Positions 27,336 through 36,963 of a DNA stretch of 64,000 nucleotides are shown here, piece by piece. Location: the NCBI RefSeq assembly GCF_014648255.1, contig NZ_BMQT01000002.1:496001-560000 (forward strand). Reading direction: 5' to 3'. A program made the translations under genes and the position numbers. Position 1 is the first letter of the stretch. Each line of letters opens with the position of its first letter. The DNA comes from Nocardioides albus (GTDB lineage Bacteria; Actinomycetota; Actinomycetes; Propionibacteriales; Nocardioidaceae). The notes under the pieces were generated by a model. The model had not been told where the DNA came from. It saw only the letters and a program-made list of their open reading frames with translations, and did not search any database.

Positions 27336-27650
27336 ATGGTGGCGAGTCGTTCGGCGCGGGAGCGGAAGGCCGCTGTCGAGGCCGGTCCGCTGGCGAAGGT
27401 GAAGATCGACGTCGGCGATGACGACCAGTTCGTCTACAAGGTGACCTGCACGGTCTGCACGGTGAAGGGCGACCGGCCGTGGTCCACCTATCGTGCCGGC
27501 GAGGACAACGGCTACATGGCCGCGATGGACCGCTGGATCTTCCACCTCAAGGAGAAGCACCCGGACGCCGACGCACCGTGCCTCGTCTACCTGTCTGCCG
27601 CCCAGCAGCGCCTGCATGAGCGACGAGTCGCGGCCGAGTCGCGGGGCTGA
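27336..27650 (+). CDS. Small conserved-looking hypothetical protein
   Basis: Protein of 104 residues, not recognised. It has VTCTVCTVKGDRPW in the middle and WIFHLKEKHPDADAPC later, so a C-x2-C...H...H/C metal site is possible. ATG 27336 is chosen over GTG 27327 because AGGGGAG is 8 nt before it. It lies 22 nt before the chorismate mutase gene on the same strand. Confidence 0.6.
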   Translation: MVASRSARERKAAVEAGPLAKVKIDVGDDDQFVYKVTCTVCTVKGDRPWSTYRAGEDNGYMAAMDRWIFHLKEKHPDADAPCLVYLSAAQQRLHERRVAAESRG

Positions 27651-27672
27651 GACCACCAGACGAGAGGTTGTC

Positions 27673-27969
27673 ATGACTGAGCCGACCTCACTTGCCGACG
27701 TACGTGGCCGGATCGACGCGCTGGACGAGCAGCTGACCGAGCTGCTGGCTCGCCGCCAAGAGCTGGTCCGAGCTGCGGCGGTGTTCAAGAAAGACGAACT
27801 GGCCGTACGCGCCCCCGACCGGGCCAACGCAGTGATCGCCGCTGCTCGCGAGCGCGCGGTCGCCGCGGGTCTCGCGCCGCAGGTCGCCGAGGAGATCTGG
27901 CGGGCGATGATCGGTGCGTTCACTGCGTACGAGCTCGATCGGCACCGCGAAGGACACAGCGACCGGTAG
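27673..27969 (+). CDS. Chorismate mutase (AroQ type)
   Basis: Protein of 98 residues, all-helical. It opens with ADVRGRIDALDEQLTELLARRQELVRAAA, the first helix of AroQ-type chorismate mutases (positions seen in two parts: RIDALDEQLTELLARR, then ELVRAAAVFK), with the Arg and Lys residues that bind the dicarboxylate substrate. The later VAEEIWRAMIGAFTAYE matches the third helix. It converts chorismate to prephenate for Phe/Tyr synthesis. No aro or phe genes adjoin. ATG 27673 has GAGAGG upstream. Confidence 0.85.
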   Translation: MTEPTSLADVRGRIDALDEQLTELLARRQELVRAAAVFKKDELAVRAPDRANAVIAAARERAVAAGLAPQVAEEIWRAMIGAFTAYELDRHREGHSDR

Positions 27970-28088
27970 GGCGTGACGGCGATCCTGTCGCTCAGGTCCT
28001 TGCACCGTCTCGATACGGGATCCATGGTGGGTACAGAGGTGGGTCAACCTCGGCCTGTACGACAACCACCACGAGAAGAGGCAGCATC

Positions 28089-28301
28089 ATGTCTTCACAC
28101 ACCTACCGCGTCACCGAGATCGTCGGAACCTCCGAGGTCGGGCTCGACGACGCGATCCGCAACGGTCTCGGCCGCGCCTCCAAGACGCTGCGTAACCTGG
28201 ACTGGTTCGAGGTCACCCAGATCCGCGGTCATGTCGACGAGGGCGACATCCAGCACTTCCAGGTCGGGCTCAAGGTCGGCTTCCGGATGGAGGACGACTG
28301 A
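28089..28301 (+). CDS. Dodecin
   Basis: Protein of 70 residues matching dodecin: VTEIVGTSEVGLDDAIRNGL, then TLRNLDWFEVTQIRGHV and the final strand HFQVGLKVGFRM. Dodecins form 12-subunit hollow spheres that store FMN/FAD or CoA-related ligands; the Trp in LDWFEV and the Gln in VTQIRG are the flavin-stacking and hydrogen-bonding residues of the family. ATG 28089 follows an AGAGG box. Single gene. Confidence 0.92.
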   Translation: MSSHTYRVTEIVGTSEVGLDDAIRNGLGRASKTLRNLDWFEVTQIRGHVDEGDIQHFQVGLKVGFRMEDD

Positions 28302-28323
28302 CGGGACGGCGTACTTCCAAGAT

Positions 28324-28824
28324 CTACGCGGTGTCGCGCGGCAGCACGCCCGGCCCCTCGCGGAGCTCGAAGACCAGCAGCGTCTCGGTCTGACGTACGA
28401 CGCGGTGGACCGTCACGTGCTGGAGCACGAAGTCGCGCAGGGCCTCGGCGTCCTCGACGGCGACGTAGAGGTGGAAGTCGTCGGCGCCGGCCACGTGGAA
28501 GGCCTGGATGACGCCGGGTGTGCGGACCAGGTCGTCGTACAGCTTCTCGACGTGCTCCTGGCTGTGGCTGCCGAGCCGGACCTTGATCACGGCCTGCAGC
28601 GGGTAGCCGAGAGCACGGGTGTCGACATCCAGGCGGCGGCCGGTGATGACGCCGTTGTCGCGCAGCGCCCGCACCCGGTAGGCGCAGGTCGACTCGGCGA
28701 TCCCGAGCCGGGTTGCGAGGGCCTTGTTCGTGAGCTCGGGGTTGTCGCCGAGCTCACGCAGGATTCCGCGGTCGACGGTGTCGAGGGCGGCTGCGGGTGG
28801 TTGCGTTTTCGCCAACTCAGGCAC
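28324..28824 (-). CDS. Lrp/AsnC-family regulator
   Basis: Protein of 166 residues. N-terminal helix-turn-helix: DRGILRELGDNPELTNKALA then RLGIAESTCAYRVRALRDNG; the C-terminal RAM domain includes GYPLQAVIKVRL and VIQAFHVAGADDFHLYVAVE. GTG 28824 gives the normal length. It is divergent from a PLP gamma-lyase-type gene, as with Lrp-type activators of methionine gamma-lyase (MdeR/MdeA in Pseudomonas putida is a known case). The intergenic region has CAAGATC...GATCTTG arms that may be its site. Confidence 0.9.
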   Translation of the reverse strand: MPELAKTQPPAAALDTVDRGILRELGDNPELTNKALATRLGIAESTCAYRVRALRDNGVITGRRLDVDTRALGYPLQAVIKVRLGSHSQEHVEKLYDDLVRTPGVIQAFHVAGADDFHLYVAVEDAEALRDFVLQHVTVHRVVRQTETLLVFELREGPGVLPRDTA

Positions 28825-28929
28825 CTTGGTTCGTCGGTTGTGTTGCTCGGAAGGGGCAAGATCCTGCGTCTGTCGGGTTGTTCGGCAATCAATGTGGCCT
28901 GATCTTGTGATTCCCGCCACCATCGTCGC

Positions 28930-30111
28930 ATGTCGCTCGCGAACCACCACCTCGACTCACTCGCCGTCCACGCCGGACGGGAGGACCTGGCGATGCTCGG
29001 CGTCCACGCCCTCCCGCTCGACCTCTCCTCGACGAATCCGCTCCCCGACATCGAGCGGGGTGGCGCGTCGTACGAGGCGATGGCGACCGGCGGCGAGCCG
29101 CTCGCCGACGGCGGGTTCGTCTACCAGCGCCTGTGGAACCCCACCGTCGCGCGCTTCGAGTCGGCGCTGGCGCGGCTCGAGCAGGCCGAGGCGTCGGTCG
29201 CGTACGCCTCGGGCATGGCCGCGATGACCGCGGCGATCATCGCGAGCACCTCCTTCAGCGGCAAACGGCACATCGTCGCGGTTCGCCCGTTGTACGGCGG
29301 CACCGACCACCTGCTCGCCTCCGGCCTGCTCGGCGTCGAGGTGACCTTCTGTGCCGAGGACGAGGTCGCCGTCTCGGTCCGGCCCGACACTGCGCTGGTC
29401 GTCCTGGAGACCCCGGCCAACCCCACTCTCGATCTCGTCGACATCGCCACCGTGGTCACGGCCGCCGGCGACGTGCCGGTGCTCGTCGACAACACCTTCG
29501 CCACCCCGGTGCTGCAGAACCCGCTCACGCTGGGGGCGACGATGTCGCTGCACAGCGCCACCAAGTACATCGGCGGCCACGGCGACGTGGTCGGTGGCGT
29601 GATCGCCTGTGACGAGGAAACCGCCTCGCGGCTGCGCCAGGTGCGGGCAGTCACCGGTGGCCTCCTGCACCCGTTGGGCGCCTACCTCCTGCACCGCGGC
29701 CTCGCCACCCTGCCGACCCGTGTCCGCACCCAGCAGGCCGGCGCGGGCGAGATCGCCGCCTGGCTCCAGTCGCACCGGGAGGTCGAGCACGTCTACTTCC
29801 CGGGCGAGGACGATGACCGCGGCCTGGTCGGCAAGCAGATGCACGGCCCCGGCGCGATGGTCACGATCGCGCTGCGCGGCGGGTACGACGCAGCCGCCCG
29901 CCTGACCTCCTCGGTCCAGCTCTTCACCCACGCCGTCTCCCTCGGTGGCGTCGACTCGCTCATCCAGCACCCCGCCGGCCTCACCCACCGCCCGGTCCCC
30001 GCCCACGCCAGACCGTCGGCGAACCTCGTACGTCTCTCGATCGGCCTCGAGAGCCCGGAGGATCTGATGACCGATCTCGACAGAGCACTCTCCGGCTTGC
30101 CTGAGAGGTAG
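28930..30111 (+). CDS. Trans-sulfuration family PLP enzyme (Met gamma-lyase / cystathionine gamma-lyase type)
   Basis: Protein of 393 residues of the Cys/Met metabolism PLP family. PLP contacts: ASGMAAMTAA (phosphate loop), RPLYGGTDHL (the stacking Tyr), VDNTFATPVLQNPL (Asp to pyridine N) and the Schiff-base Lys in SATKYIGGHGDVVGG. The C-terminal SLGGVDSLIQHPAGLTH with Ser/Arg carboxylate contacts is complete. Whether it is a gamma-lyase (degradation of Met, Cys or homocysteine) or a gamma-synthase cannot be settled; the classic methionine gamma-lyase Cys in YGCT is absent (YGGT). The divergent Lrp-type gene suggests amino-acid-induced catabolism. Confidence 0.88.
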   Translation: MSLANHHLDSLAVHAGREDLAMLGVHALPLDLSSTNPLPDIERGGASYEAMATGGEPLADGGFVYQRLWNPTVARFESALARLEQAEASVAYASGMAAMTAAIIASTSFSGKRHIVAVRPLYGGTDHLLASGLLGVEVTFCAEDEVAVSVRPDTALVVLETPANPTLDLVDIATVVTAAGDVPVLVDNTFATPVLQNPLTLGATMSLHSATKYIGGHGDVVGGVIACDEETASRLRQVRAVTGGLLHPLGAYLLHRGLATLPTRVRTQQAGAGEIAAWLQSHREVEHVYFPGEDDDRGLVGKQMHGPGAMVTIALRGGYDAAARLTSSVQLFTHAVSLGGVDSLIQHPAGLTHRPVPAHARPSANLVRLSIGLESPEDLMTDLDRALSGLPER

Positions 30112-30210
30112 CAAGCGTGTCCCCGGCGTCGAGGGTCTGGAGCGGTCGAGCTTCTCGACGGGACGCTGCAGTGGGCATGTGTTGTCTCGCCCTCTGCTGA
30201 CAGCTCTGCG

Positions 30211-31581
30211 TCAGGGCGCAGTCGCGTTCCAGGCGTTGAGCAGTTCGCGGGTGTCGTCGGCGAGGCCGGGGTCGAACTTCGAGGCCCGGGAGGTCGCGGT
30301 CGTCTCGAACGACCCGAAGTACGTCCCATAGCCTCCGTCTCGGCTGTCCCAGAAGCTGATCTTGATCCGTCCGGGGAAACCGGCTTCCCGGATCGTCGTG
30401 GCGATCGAGTCGACGCTCGAGGACGGGCCGATGGTGATCAACAGCTCGTAGGGCTCCTTCTTGCCCCAATGCCCATCGACGCGGGCTCTGCCGCCACTCG
30501 TCGTCCAGAGGTCGTCCAAGACGGGGACGAAGTCGGTGACGACTGCTCCACGTAGCGCCTTGATCAGCTCGTATTCGCCCATGGCGATGGTGACCCGGGC
30601 GATGTCCGGCCACTTCCTGCTGATCCGGTCAGCGACGGTCGTGAGACCGTCAAGGATCGCGCGGTCGGCAGCGGATCTCTCGTCCTCGGAGGCATCGGAT
30701 CCCAGCTCCGGAACCGGTAGGCCAACAGTAGCCGCGTCCATAGAGGTGTCCGCGTCGACCACGGTGGCATCGATCCGAGTCATGTCGTCTATGAAGGCGC
30801 GCATACGGGAGGTGTCCTGGTGGCGGACGCTCAGTCTTCTCTCGCCGCCCACCTCGATCGTGGTGGCGATCTCGGGCGCGAGCGCGGCGTAGGTCGTCAT
30901 GGCCGCGTACGCCTCCGGCAGGTCTTGAGCGTAGACGTCGACGGAGGGTGGGTCCTCTCCCCAGATACTGACCTTCGTCGGCGGAAACGGCGCGTCCTGT
31001 CCTGGGATCCTGGCCAGAGCAGGGAGGTCGGATGATGCATTGCCCAGGGTGGTCGCCAAGTCGAAGGCAGTCTGCGAATGCAGTTCGACGAGCATCTTCG
31101 GATCGACGTCTTCGTTCTGCTTCGCCCAGGCTGAGAGGCCCTCGAGAGCAGGGATGACGGATCCATCGATCTTCGCGTCGACTTCGTATGGGGATGCCTT
31201 GCCGCTGGAGACCCCCGGCTGGTGAGCGAGCACAGCGCCGGCTTCGATCCACCTGGTGTCAACGATGCTGTCGAGCGCGATCTCGACACCTCGGTAGGTC
31301 GTGTAGACCCAGTCTGAGTCGAGACCCTGCGCCTCCGCCGCCTCGTACACGGACTTGACCGTGTCCTCGACCTTCGCCTCCTCGATGTCGCCGTCGAGGA
31401 CGACTGCGGGCGAGGCGCTCAGACTCGAGAGGTCCGCGGAGCGTACGCCGGGGACCTTCTCCAGGGCCGAGATGACCTGATGACGCTCCCAGGCGGGTTT
31501 ACCTTTCACGACGGCGACGGAACCGATCGTTCCGACGGCGAGCACCCCGAGAACGGCGATCACTCGCCAGCGCTTGACCAT
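30211..31581 (-). CDS. Membrane-anchored hypothetical protein
   Basis: Protein of 456 residues, not recognised. One N-terminal membrane helix (VIAVLGVLAVGTIGSVAVV) anchors a large outside domain. The outside part has repeated alpha/beta units beginning VPGVRSADLSSL and ending FWDSRDGGYGTYFGSF, reminiscent of repeated BON-like or small ferredoxin-like folds, but no certain motif. It is followed by its own stop region and is not clearly in an operon. Confidence 0.65.
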   Translation of the reverse strand: MVKRWRVIAVLGVLAVGTIGSVAVVKGKPAWERHQVISALEKVPGVRSADLSSLSASPAVVLDGDIEEAKVEDTVKSVYEAAEAQGLDSDWVYTTYRGVEIALDSIVDTRWIEAGAVLAHQPGVSSGKASPYEVDAKIDGSVIPALEGLSAWAKQNEDVDPKMLVELHSQTAFDLATTLGNASSDLPALARIPGQDAPFPPTKVSIWGEDPPSVDVYAQDLPEAYAAMTTYAALAPEIATTIEVGGERRLSVRHQDTSRMRAFIDDMTRIDATVVDADTSMDAATVGLPVPELGSDASEDERSAADRAILDGLTTVADRISRKWPDIARVTIAMGEYELIKALRGAVVTDFVPVLDDLWTTSGGRARVDGHWGKKEPYELLITIGPSSSVDSIATTIREAGFPGRIKISFWDSRDGGYGTYFGSFETTATSRASKFDPGLADDTRELLNAWNATAP

Positions 31582-31614
31582 GCAGCGAGCGTAATCGAGG
31601 CGGGCCTGCCCGGC

Positions 31615-32622
31615 CTAGGAGGCCGCCGAGGCGGGGTTGGTGCTCAGGACTCGTTGCGCCAGCGAGGTGGTCGCCTCGACGCCGAGGAAGCCGACGACCC
31701 GGGCGACGCGGTCCAGGTCGAGGGGGAGGAGGCCGGGGGTGCCGGGGATGTCCGGGGTGAGCCGGAGGTTGAGGTCCTCGTGGCAGGTCATCATGCGGAG
31801 GTTGAAGTCGTAGCGCTCCCGCGCGCCGGGGGCGGACAGCGCGCGGACCACGCGTGCGGAGATGCGACGGGAGCCGGTGTCGGCGGCCCACCGGTCGAGC
31901 ACCGTCGTCACCAGACGACCAGAGTTGTCGTCGATGTCGGACCAGACCCGCCCCATCGGGCCGACCTGGTCGAGGAGGGCGGCGGCGGTCTTCTCGCCGA
32001 TGCCGCTCACGCCGGGGAGGTTGTCGCTGGCATCGCCTCGCAGCGCGGCGTACTCCAGATAGCGAGTGGCCGGTACGCCGTACATCGCATACAGCCGAGC
32101 AGGGTTGAGCAGCGGTGAGCCGTTGATGCCGCCGTTGATCAGCCGCAGGACCTGGGTGTGGTCGCTGATCAGCGCGAACGCGTCGCGGTCGGAGGTGATC
32201 ACGACGCAGTTCCAGTCGTTGCGAACCGCCCAGGCCGCGGCGGAGGCGTTGACGTCGTCGGCCTCGAGGCCGGGGGGAGTGAGGGTCGCGAGCCCGAGGG
32301 CGTCGAGCATCGCGCCGGCCCGGCCGAGCTGCTCGACCAGCATCGGGTCCTTCTCGGCGCGTCCAGCCTTGTAGTCGGGATAGGCGTCCCGACGTACGGA
32401 CGCGGTGCGGTCGTCGAGGCCGAAGAGCACCGCATCAGGGGCGAACGCGTCGATCGAGTCGAGGATCTGCCGCAGCATCCCGTGCAGCGCCCAGGCGGGC
32501 CGGCCGGCGCGGTCGATCATCCGGGTGTGTGCGCGGGCGTGATGGTTGCGGTGCAGCAGGGAGGGTGCGTCGACGACCAGCAGGAGGCGGCGCGGCGCGC
32601 TGTTCATCGACATCGTGCTCAT
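31615..32622 (-). CDS. Stand-alone 5'-3' exonuclease (PolA N-domain/FEN type)
   Basis: Protein of 335 residues. PIN-like nuclease core with the acidic metal ligands in LLLVVDAPSLLHRNHH, VLFGLDDRTASVRRDAYPDY, PGLEADDVNASAAAWA and VVITSDRDAFALI; then the H3TH DNA-binding motif LRGDASDNLPGVSGIGEKTA. This is the 5' nuclease of PolA without the polymerase, a paralogue seen in actinobacteria. Start is ambiguous between ATG 32622, 32613 and 32607; no strong ribosome site. Removes RNA primers or flaps; redundant with PolA by family knowledge. Confidence 0.87.
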   Translation of the reverse strand: MSTMSMNSAPRRLLLVVDAPSLLHRNHHARAHTRMIDRAGRPAWALHGMLRQILDSIDAFAPDAVLFGLDDRTASVRRDAYPDYKAGRAEKDPMLVEQLGRAGAMLDALGLATLTPPGLEADDVNASAAAWAVRNDWNCVVITSDRDAFALISDHTQVLRLINGGINGSPLLNPARLYAMYGVPATRYLEYAALRGDASDNLPGVSGIGEKTAAALLDQVGPMGRVWSDIDDNSGRLVTTVLDRWAADTGSRRISARVVRALSAPGARERYDFNLRMMTCHEDLNLRLTPDIPGTPGLLPLDLDRVARVVGFLGVEATTSLAQRVLSTNPASAAS

Positions 32623-32639
32623 CGTAGGCGCGGGTGGTG

Positions 32640-33917
32640 TCAACGGGCGGAATCGATGCGGGTCATCACCGGAGTCGCGAGGATGCCGTGGATGAACACC
32701 GAGGCGACGACGGTGAAGGCGACCGTCGACCACAGCCAGTCTTGGGCCAGCGTCGGGTCCTCGCCCGCGGCGTACGCGAGGTAGTAGATCGACCCGATGC
32801 CGCGAACTCCGAAGAACGCCGTGGCCAACCGTTCGCGCCGGGTGAGCTCGACCGCACCCCCGCCTCGACCCGGCCACGGGGCCAGGGCCAGGATCCCCGC
32901 CGCCGGACGCACCACCAGGATCAGCGCCAGCCCGATCGCGACGCCCCGCCAGTCGAGGGCCTCGAGCAGGCCGCGGGTGAGCGCGATGCCGAGCATGAGC
33001 AGGACGAAGAGCGTCAGCAGCCGCTCGAGCCGCTCGGCCACCTCGTGCATGGCGGCGTGGTAGTCGTGTGACCGCTCGGCAGAGCGGAACGAGATGGCGC
33101 AGTCGAAGACGGAGAGGAAGCCGTAGCCGCCGAGAACCTCGCCGACGCCGTACGACGCGATCAGCGCCGCGAGCGCGAGCAGCGACTCGCCCCGCTCCGC
33201 CACCCGCAGGGCTCGGTTGCTGGACCGGAACGCGACGTAGGCGAGCAGCTTCCCGACCACGACCCCGGCCAGGACGCCGATCACGACCTTGGCGACCAGG
33301 TAGAAGCCCACCCACTCCAGCGCCCAGCTCGACACCGCTCCTTGGGTGGCGAGCAGGATCGCCGCGTAGACGAACGGGAAGGCGAGACCATCGTTGAGAC
33401 CCGCCTCCGAGGTGAGCGTGAACCGGAGCTCGTCGCTCTCGTCGACCTCGTGGTCACCGGTCTGCGGGCCGGCCACCTGTACGTCGGAGGCGAGCACCGG
33501 GTCGGTGGGTGCCAGCGCCGCGCCCAGCAGCAGCGCAACCGCCGGGGCGAGTCCGGCTGCCCAGCCGAGAACGGCGATCGCGGCGATGCTGAGCGGCATC
33601 CCGATCGCAAGCAGCCGCCATGTCGGAGACCACTGCCTCCAGCTCCGCCAGCTGCGGACCTCGAGCGGACGGTCGATCGCCAGCCCGACACCCATCAGCG
33701 CCACGATGACGACCAGCTCGGTGGTGTGCTCGATCGCGACCCGGTTGTCCTGCGGGTCCAGCGGCAGGCCGTCGGGCAGCGGGGTGAGCCCGATCAGCAT
33801 CCCGACCCCGACCAGCACCATCGGTGCCGAGATGGCCCATCGGCTGAGCAGATCGGGGAGCACGATCGCCAGCAGGAGGCTGGCGCCGGCCACCACGTAG
33901 GCAAGGTCCGCAGTCAT
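32640..33917 (-). CDS. CPA1-type cation:proton antiporter
   Basis: Protein of 425 residues with 12-13 hydrophobic segments. The transport-site motif ALAPTDPVLASDVQ (segment 5) and SEAGLNDGLAFPFVYAAILL (segment 6) are those of NhaP-like Na+(K+)/H+ antiporters; AFFGVRGIGSIYYLAYA later fits segment 11. ATG 33917 is taken since the upstream 19 codons are hydrophilic and lack a ribosome site. It ends 17 nt before the exonuclease gene on the same strand, so the two may be cotranscribed. Confidence 0.87.
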   Translation of the reverse strand: MTADLAYVVAGASLLLAIVLPDLLSRWAISAPMVLVGVGMLIGLTPLPDGLPLDPQDNRVAIEHTTELVVIVALMGVGLAIDRPLEVRSWRSWRQWSPTWRLLAIGMPLSIAAIAVLGWAAGLAPAVALLLGAALAPTDPVLASDVQVAGPQTGDHEVDESDELRFTLTSEAGLNDGLAFPFVYAAILLATQGAVSSWALEWVGFYLVAKVVIGVLAGVVVGKLLAYVAFRSSNRALRVAERGESLLALAALIASYGVGEVLGGYGFLSVFDCAISFRSAERSHDYHAAMHEVAERLERLLTLFVLLMLGIALTRGLLEALDWRGVAIGLALILVVRPAAGILALAPWPGRGGGAVELTRRERLATAFFGVRGIGSIYYLAYAAGEDPTLAQDWLWSTVAFTVVASVFIHGILATPVMTRIDSAR

Positions 33918-34037
33918 GATCACTCGCCCCGTTTCGTCGCGTTGGAGGTGCGCTCGGACGGTCTCGTTGCCCACCAGGTTACGTACGTTTCAGTCGGCTC
34001 GAGCCTGCCCGACGCGCCGAGCGGGTACCTGAAGCGC

Positions 34038-35549
34038 ATGCGAGCGATGTGGACGGACCGCCCCGACTCCCCGGACCAGACCCCGAACCCCGACCTGTTT
34101 CCCGAGGACGACCGCTTCGACGACGTCGTGGTCGGCGCGGGAATCACCGGGCTGACCGTCGGCCTGCTGCTGGCGCGAGCCGGACGCCGGGTGGGCGTCG
34201 TCGAGGCCCGCCGGATGGGTTCGGGAACCACAGGACGTACGACGGGGAAGCTCTCGCTGCTCCAAGGGATCAGGCTCTCCCAGATCCTGGGCGCCCAGTC
34301 GCACCATGTCGCCCAGGCGTACGTCGATGCGAACCGCGAGGGCCAGCAGTGGCTGCTGGGCTTCTGCACGGAGCACGACGTCCCCGTCCAGACCCGTGAC
34401 GCGGTGACCTATGCGAGCGCTGACAGTGAGCTGGCGAAGGTCCGAGAAGAGCATGAGGCCGCCCGCTCGCTCGGCCTGGACGTACGCTGGGCCGACCGTC
34501 TCGACGTCCCGTTTCCGCTCGCGGGGGCGACGGTGCTGGCGGATCAGGTGCAGTTCGACCCGATGGATGTCCTCGGTGCCCTCGCCGCGCAGCTGCGCAG
34601 CCACGGCGGGACGGTGCACGAGGGCCGGCGGGTGATGGGGGTGTCGGTGCGGGGGACGCCGGAGATCACGCTCGACGACGGGCGCGTGCTTGGCGCCGAG
34701 AACGTCGTGCTCGCGACCGGGGTGCCGACCCTGGATCGGGGCCTCTACTTCGCCAAGGTCGAGCCGAAGCGCTCCTATCTCCTCGCCTTCGAAGGCGTCG
34801 AGATCCCGCCGGGGATGTATCTCTCGGCGGCCTCGTCGAGCAGATCGATCCGCGGCGTACCCGGAGACGCCACCTCCGCGCCCCGACTCCTCGTCGGTGG
34901 CGCCGGGCACGTCGTCGGCCGCACCGAGTCCGAGCTGAGCCGAGTCCACGAGCTGCGGGAGTGGACCGCGCGCTACTTCGACGGCGCGGTGGAGACACAC
35001 ACCTGGTCCGCGCAGGACTACGCGTCGCACGACGGGATCCCCTTCGTGGGCAAGCTGCCCCGCGGTGGCGGCCGCATCCACCTCGCTACCGGTTACGACA
35101 AGTGGGGACTCACCAACGGCGTAGCCGCGGCGCGAAGCATCGCCGGCCAGATCCTGGGGTCGACGCCCAGCTGGGCGAAGGTGCTGGGGCGACGGATCAC
35201 GCGCCCCAGCGGCGCGGCCCGGATCGCCGGGCTCAACGGCGGCGTCGGTCTGGCCGCGGCCCGGTCGCTGGCGCGGGCCGAGTCCTCGACAGCGCGCGTC
35301 CCCGCCGCGGAGGGCGCCGGGACCGTGGGCCGCGACGGCCTCCTGCCGGTCGGCGCCTCCAGGGTGGAGGGACGTACGTGTCGCGTGGTCGCGCTCTGCA
35401 CCCACCTGGGCGGCACGCTGCGCTGGAACGACGCGGAGAAGAGCTGGGACTGCCCGTTGCACGGGTCCCGCTTCTCGGCGAGCGGTGAGGTCCTGGAGGG
35501 GCCGGCCACCAAGGCGCTCGCTCGACGTGACGCGTCGCGCGAGGCGTGA
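34038..35549 (+). CDS. FAD-dependent oxidoreductase fused to Rieske [2Fe-2S] domain
   Basis: Protein of 503 residues. N-terminal DAO/glycine-oxidase-like FAD domain: DDVVVGAGITGLTVGLLLAR and VEARRMGSGTTGRTTGKLSL, with LATGYDKWGLTNGVAAA near the end of the flavin domain. The C-terminal 70 residues form a Rieske domain with ligands CTHLGG (Cys, His) and CPLHGSRF (Cys, His). Fusions of this type are known in actinobacteria and bacilli, with unknown substrate; Rieske-DAO proteins are thought to oxidise small amines. Start is ATG 34038; ATG 34047 is equally possible. Divergent from the antiporter gene. Confidence 0.88.
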   Translation: MRAMWTDRPDSPDQTPNPDLFPEDDRFDDVVVGAGITGLTVGLLLARAGRRVGVVEARRMGSGTTGRTTGKLSLLQGIRLSQILGAQSHHVAQAYVDANREGQQWLLGFCTEHDVPVQTRDAVTYASADSELAKVREEHEAARSLGLDVRWADRLDVPFPLAGATVLADQVQFDPMDVLGALAAQLRSHGGTVHEGRRVMGVSVRGTPEITLDDGRVLGAENVVLATGVPTLDRGLYFAKVEPKRSYLLAFEGVEIPPGMYLSAASSSRSIRGVPGDATSAPRLLVGGAGHVVGRTESELSRVHELREWTARYFDGAVETHTWSAQDYASHDGIPFVGKLPRGGGRIHLATGYDKWGLTNGVAAARSIAGQILGSTPSWAKVLGRRITRPSGAARIAGLNGGVGLAAARSLARAESSTARVPAAEGAGTVGRDGLLPVGASRVEGRTCRVVALCTHLGGTLRWNDAEKSWDCPLHGSRFSASGEVLEGPATKALARRDASREA

Positions 35550-35559
35550 TCGGGAGGAC

Positions 35560-36727
35560 TCACCGAACCGCCTCGCCGTCACCGACCGGTCGCGGAGTCT
35601 CCAGGCAGCGCCGGATGTCGGTGACGATGCTTCCGGCCGTGAAGAGCTCGTCGTCGGAGGACTCGCGCACACGTACGGCATGGATCTGGTCGACGAGGCC
35701 GGCCAGGGTCTCGCCCGCCGCCGCCCTGGCGCCGAGGTCGACGGTCCGCCCGTCTCCGGACTCGACCAGGTCCGCGAGCGCGAGCAGTGCTCGGGCGGTC
35801 GCGGGGCGCAGCTGCGGGCCGAGCCCCACGCGCTCGTTCTCCGCGCGCTCCTCCTCTTCCAGGAGCTGGGTCAGACCCTCGACGAGGATGCACACCCGCT
35901 CGAGGTTCGCGGCCTGCTCGAACTGTCGGTCCAGAAGGCTTCGATGGCGTGCCAGCCGCCGGTTGGCACGCGACGCTTCGAGGACGAGATGTCTCGCGTC
36001 GCGCATACGCTGCAGGGCAGGCTCGAGCTGTGCCCGACGTTCACCCCACTCGGTCTCGGTCGGTGGGCCGTCTCCTTGGAGAGCATGTGCCAGCTGCCGG
36101 AGCTGGACGATCACCTCTGCGCGGGACGTCGCGCATCGCCTCGTCTGCAGGCCCGAGAGGCAGCTGTGGGAAGAGCACGATCGCCACGACGCCGATCATG
36201 GCGCCGATCAGGGTGAGCCCGCCGTAGGCACTCACGAACGCGACCGGATCCTCGCCTCCGATGATCAGTACGAACAGGGCTGCCGTCGGGACCCATTGCC
36301 CCATGCCACCGAGCAGACGCCAGTTCACCGCCATCGTGCCCAGGCCGATCACCAGCGCCGCCGTCCACGCGCTGGGCTCCAGGATCGCCGCGGTGACCAG
36401 CGCGATCGCCGAGCCCAGCCAGATGCTGAGGACGCTCTGGACCGCGTTACGGACCGAACCCATCACGGTCGACGACATCGCCACCACGGCCCCCAGCGGC
36501 GCGTAATAGGGGAACTCGCCGGCCGGGCCCGGGAAGACCGCACCGACCCAGAAGGCGATCGCCCCCGCGCCTGCCGCTCTCAGGGCGAGACCCCACGGCA
36601 GGCTGCGTACGCGCGCCTGGATGTCGGTCGGAGGTCGGATGAGGGGAGTTGCCATCTGTGTCAGCGGACGCATGCGAGTAGCGGACGAGACATGATCTGA
36701 CTGGTACCCCGGACGGTACGTGTTCAT
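35560..36727 (-). pseudogene. FUSC-type (aromatic acid exporter-like) membrane protein, frameshifted
   Basis: Two frames together make one FUSC-family protein of about 380 residues. The first (from 36727, or from ATG 36673/36655) encodes six hydrophobic segments such as GAIAFWVGAVFPG, VVAMSSTVMGSV and TLIGAMIGVVAIVLFPQLPL, ending LGPADEAMRDV. The sense then continues in another frame as MIVQLRQLAHALQGD (about 36114) to the stop at 35560, a helical cytosolic tail. The join, near 36120-36135, requires one extra base (a CCC run is there) in the sequence. Either a true disruption or a base-calling error; a second frameshift occurs in the MFS at 4.7 kb. Substrate unknown. Confidence 0.7.
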
Positions 36728-36963
36728 GACCTCGGTCGGCGGTGTGATTCAGACCCGTGGCGTCGTCCTCGCCGAGTTCGTCGCCTGGCTCCCTGACTCT
36801 CGTCGGGGTGTTGTCTGCAGCTCCTGGACGGGCCGTTATATTGGCTCCCGATGTCTATCGTCGAGGTGAGGTTTGGCCCGGTTGAACATGTCGACCGCCG
36901 GTCTGCGCGTCCCCACCATCGCTTGCCAGCGTCTCGCGCGCCACGCAGTCTGAGTCAGCCCGC

